A DNA stretch of 24,182 nt from JBOCEF01 sp047610385. GTDB taxonomy: Bacteria > Pseudomonadota > Alphaproteobacteria > Rhodobacterales > Rhodobacteraceae. The notes below the pieces were generated by a model. It worked only from the letters and a program-made list of their open reading frames with translations, made no database searches and had not been told where the DNA came from. Both the position numbers and the translations under genes were made by a program. The stretch lies in contig JBLGAC010000060.1 of NCBI GenBank assembly GCA_047610385.1, positions 1 to 24,182 on the forward strand, written 5' to 3'. Every line of letters starts with the position of its first letter. The first letter of the stretch is position 1. Shown here in pieces: positions 22,529 through 24,182 of the stretch.

Positions 22529-22796
22529 CATGAACCCCATGAGCAAGGCCCATGCGGCCCCAAGATGCACCGCCACGTCAAAGCGGACCGGCGAGCCATG
22601 CAAAGGCCCCGCCGTCAGGGGCGCGCGCGTTTGTCGGTTTCACGGCGCAGGCGGGGGGCATGCTTCAGGACGAAATCACCCGTCATGGAGGCATGGCATG
22701 CGGGCGCAGGAATGGCTGGATGAGAGGCGCATGCTCAATGAGTTAGTGCGCGAGGCCCGCGAGATCCAACTGATACTGGCTGAACCTAAAGCCTAA
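22518..22796 (+). CDS. Small Cys/His-motif protein of the HGG type
   Basis: 92 residues, starting at ATG 22518 after a G-rich ribosome binding site and overlapping the previous gene. The core is a spaced Cys/His pattern, RCTATSKRTGEPCKGPAV then VCRFHGAGGG. The order C-x10-C-x10-C-x2-H is probably a zinc-binding knuckle. It is followed by a basic Asn/His/Arg segment that ends HGM, then an acidic helix (LDERRMLNELVREAREI). Proteins of this design (CxxTSKRTGxPCxxPA...HGG) are frequent in alphaproteobacterial prophages and islands and remain uncharacterised. The usual downstream AxxGNxNALKHG-like segment appears here as GRNHPSWRHG. It is the last convincing gene of the tRNA-linked island. Confidence 0.75.
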   Translation: MKDDMNPMSKAHAAPRCTATSKRTGEPCKGPAVRGARVCRFHGAGGGHASGRNHPSWRHGMRAQEWLDERRMLNELVREAREIQLILAEPKA

Positions 22797-23499
22797 AGCT
22801 GTGTCAGGCGCTGCCCGTGGGGCCGAGGGGCGCCCTCTGAGCCAGCATTGCCCAGTTCCGGTTCCCACACACGCTAAGCAATTTTCACCAATGGCATCTC
22901 AGCGGTGCCGTGATGGACTGTGAGGGCGGCTGGCTAGTAAGGGGATAGCGCACGTCTACCACTTCGGCAACGAGAGCGGCTGTCGTCGGCGTGTCTGGAT
23001 CAGAGCCGGTCGGATGATGTCCGGGTCGCGGGGATCTCGCGCAACTGGTCCGAGGCCGTCCTGTCTTACGGCGATTTCTTTGCAATAGCCTGCCGGCCCA
23101 CGGGACAATTGGCGCAGAGACTGCAACGAGGTCCGGCCCCACAGCGCGATCGGGCGCAACGTCCAGATCGACGTGCATAATCCCGGTGTCGCAGCCAACC
23201 CTTCATCGTGAGCGAGCCGAAAAACTTCAGCCCAAGGCGATCCGGAATTGGGGATCGGAGCATCAACTTGCGGGGTTTCTGCTGAGCTGGAGGAAAGACG
23301 GGCGCGGGTCAAATCATACCCAACCTCGGATAGGAATCCTGTTTATGGCTCCCGAGCCTAGGCGAGCCTCTGATACTCAGCTTGACCCTTGCGGGCGCGT
23401 ACCACAACGCGGGGCTGGCGCTGAGTTTGACATTTGACGCAGCGGCAGACCCCAAGGGCGCGGATGCAACGCCCCCATGCAATCGCGTGGGCTGGGACG
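22797..23499. other. Gene-poor junction of about 700 bp
   Basis: Open frames here are short, in mixed frames and without ribosome binding sites or known motifs. The composition is less GC-rich than the his and polyketide regions. The one recognisable item is the decayed end of an IS3-type transposase (23104-23211). From stop codons and frame breaks I read the rest as degraded mobile-element DNA. I found no copy of the tRNA 3' end on either strand. Confidence 0.6.
23104..23211 (+). pseudogene. C-terminal remnant of an IS3-family transposase (OrfB)
   Basis: Reading from 23104 gives DNWRRDCNEVRPHSAIG followed by a short tail to TGA 23209-23211. The pattern W-R-x-D-[YC]-N-x-x-R-P-H-S-x-[IL]-G is the hallmark end of IS3-family integrase-core transposases, after the catalytic Glu. 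Upstream in the same frame a stop lies at 23086, and no D-D-E core can be followed, so only the tail survives. GAGCTGGAGGAAAG followed by GGGTCA near 23285-23311 could be the old right terminal repeat, since IS3 elements often end in a GGTCA-like sequence; that is a guess. Confidence 0.7.
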
Positions 23500-24182
23500 C
23501 TAGGGCTGGAACCTGCCCAAAGCCGCCTGCACGGTCTGCTTGAGCAGTTCAGCCTTGGCGCCGGCGCCGGTGATTTTCGTCGGCGTCTTGCCCTCGGCGG
23601 GGTAGCTGCGCCGCACGGGAACCTCGCACACCCGATAGCCGAGCTGGCCTGCGCGCACGGTCAGATAGAACAGCAGCTCATACCGGTCGAACACCTTGCG
23701 GAACGGCGCGACGCGCGAGTCCAGCAGATAGCGGGCCGAGTAGCCGCGAAAGCCGTTGGTGGTGTCGGTGAACCAGCGCCGTCCTGCAAGGCTGAGCAGC
23801 GGCGCATGGATCATTCGGTTGCCGATGGTCCGCTCCAGCGGCGTGTTCTCCGCCAAGCCGCCGGAGCGGTAGCGCGAGCCCTGGATGTAGTCGTAGCCGG
23901 CCTCCAGCCTGTCGATGAACAGCTGCACGGCCTCGACCCCGTCCTTGCCATTGCCGTCGATGGTCACGATGCCCTCGTAACCCTGCCGCAGGCACCACGC
24001 GTAGGCCATGCGGAGTTGGGCGCTCAGCCGGCCGGGGCCGGTCTTGACCAGAACGGCGCGCACCGAGACCTCGCGCAGGAAATCCGCATCCAGCGAGCCG
24101 TCGGTCGAGCCGCCATCGGCGATCACCACGTCGACCGGCAGCCCCGCCGCGTGGATCCGGCGCAGCTGGCCGCGGATGCGCT
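23500..24182 (-). CDS. Glycosyltransferase family 2 protein, N-terminus cut by window edge
   Basis: GT-A fold transferase similar to dolichyl-phosphate mannosyltransferase-like family 2 enzymes, which move a sugar from a nucleotide donor to a lipid or polysaccharide acceptor at the cytoplasmic side of the membrane. The frame is open to the right edge. VDVVIADGGSTDGS is the nucleotide-binding strand, VTIDGNGKDG holds the DxD-like metal site, YIQGSRYRSGG follows, and FTDTTNGFRGYS plus YELLFYLTVRAGQLGYRVCEVPV are typical of the C-terminal half. At least 227 residues are visible and no transmembrane segment is seen. A GTG within the frame (24127-24129) lies inside the conserved first strand and is not the real start. 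Downstream lies the degraded junction, so it probably belongs to a surface-polysaccharide locus continuing to the right. Confidence 0.9.
   Translation of the reverse strand, partial: RIRGQLRRIHAAGLPVDVVIADGGSTDGSLDADFLREVSVRAVLVKTGPGRLSAQLRMAYAWCLRQGYEGIVTIDGNGKDGVEAVQLFIDRLEAGYDYIQGSRYRSGGLAENTPLERTIGNRMIHAPLLSLAGRRWFTDTTNGFRGYSARYLLDSRVAPFRKVFDRYELLFYLTVRAGQLGYRVCEVPVRRSYPAEGKTPTKITGAGAKAELLKQTVQAALGRFQP

Noticed and set aside
22797..23499. A downstream attachment-site copy of the tRNA-Arg 3' end
   Set aside because: I looked for the TTCGAATCC and GGGTGCACCA segments on both strands and saw none, so the island end cannot be placed from this window.

Overview
The window looks like the chromosome of a very GC-rich alphaproteobacterium, most likely a member of the Rhodobacteraceae/Roseobacter group. 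This is inferred from the base composition, from codon use that leaves long open frames on the antisense strand, and from gene neighbourhoods familiar in that group (ispA-xseB-histone deacetylase homologue, accD-folC, hisA-hisF-hisE). No rRNA or other decisive taxonomic marker is present.

Left block (1-5440, all on the minus strand, so transcription runs right to left): an orphan hydantoinase/oxoprolinase A-type protein, nadC, a bacterial histone-deacetylase-like amidohydrolase, xseB, a 339-bp gap without a convincing gene, and ispA running off the left edge. Apart from that gap and a 138-bp one the genes are tightly packed. accD starts divergently from the hydantoinase gene and overlaps folC by ATGA.

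Centre (7992-17090): behind folC and a large inverted repeat lies the most interesting part, a two-gene cassette. One gene encodes a 2473-residue single-module reducing polyketide synthase (KS-AT-DH-degenerate methyltransferase-ER-KR-ACP, no thioesterase). The other encodes a PLP-dependent alpha-oxoamine synthase. The pairing resembles the fungal fumonisin/sphinganine-analogue logic (Fum1 + Fum8). It suggests that the acyl chain is built iteratively on the ACP and released by decarboxylative condensation with an amino acid, giving a long-chain amino ketone. The product is inferred, not shown. The cassette sits directly before hisA, hisF and hisE.

Right block (19194-24182): a tRNA-Arg(CCG) gene is followed by a run of small genes on the plus strand with looser base composition. 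These are a small hypothetical, a RepA/AAA_25-type ATPase, a repeat-rich hairpin, a frameshifted DUF5681-type gene, two hypotheticals and a small Cys/His protein. This looks like a remnant or satellite-like integrated element next to a tRNA. I see neither an integrase nor a second att copy. A 700-bp gene-poor stretch follows, holding the decayed C-terminal end of an IS3-type transposase. The window ends in a minus-strand family 2 glycosyltransferase cut by the right edge.
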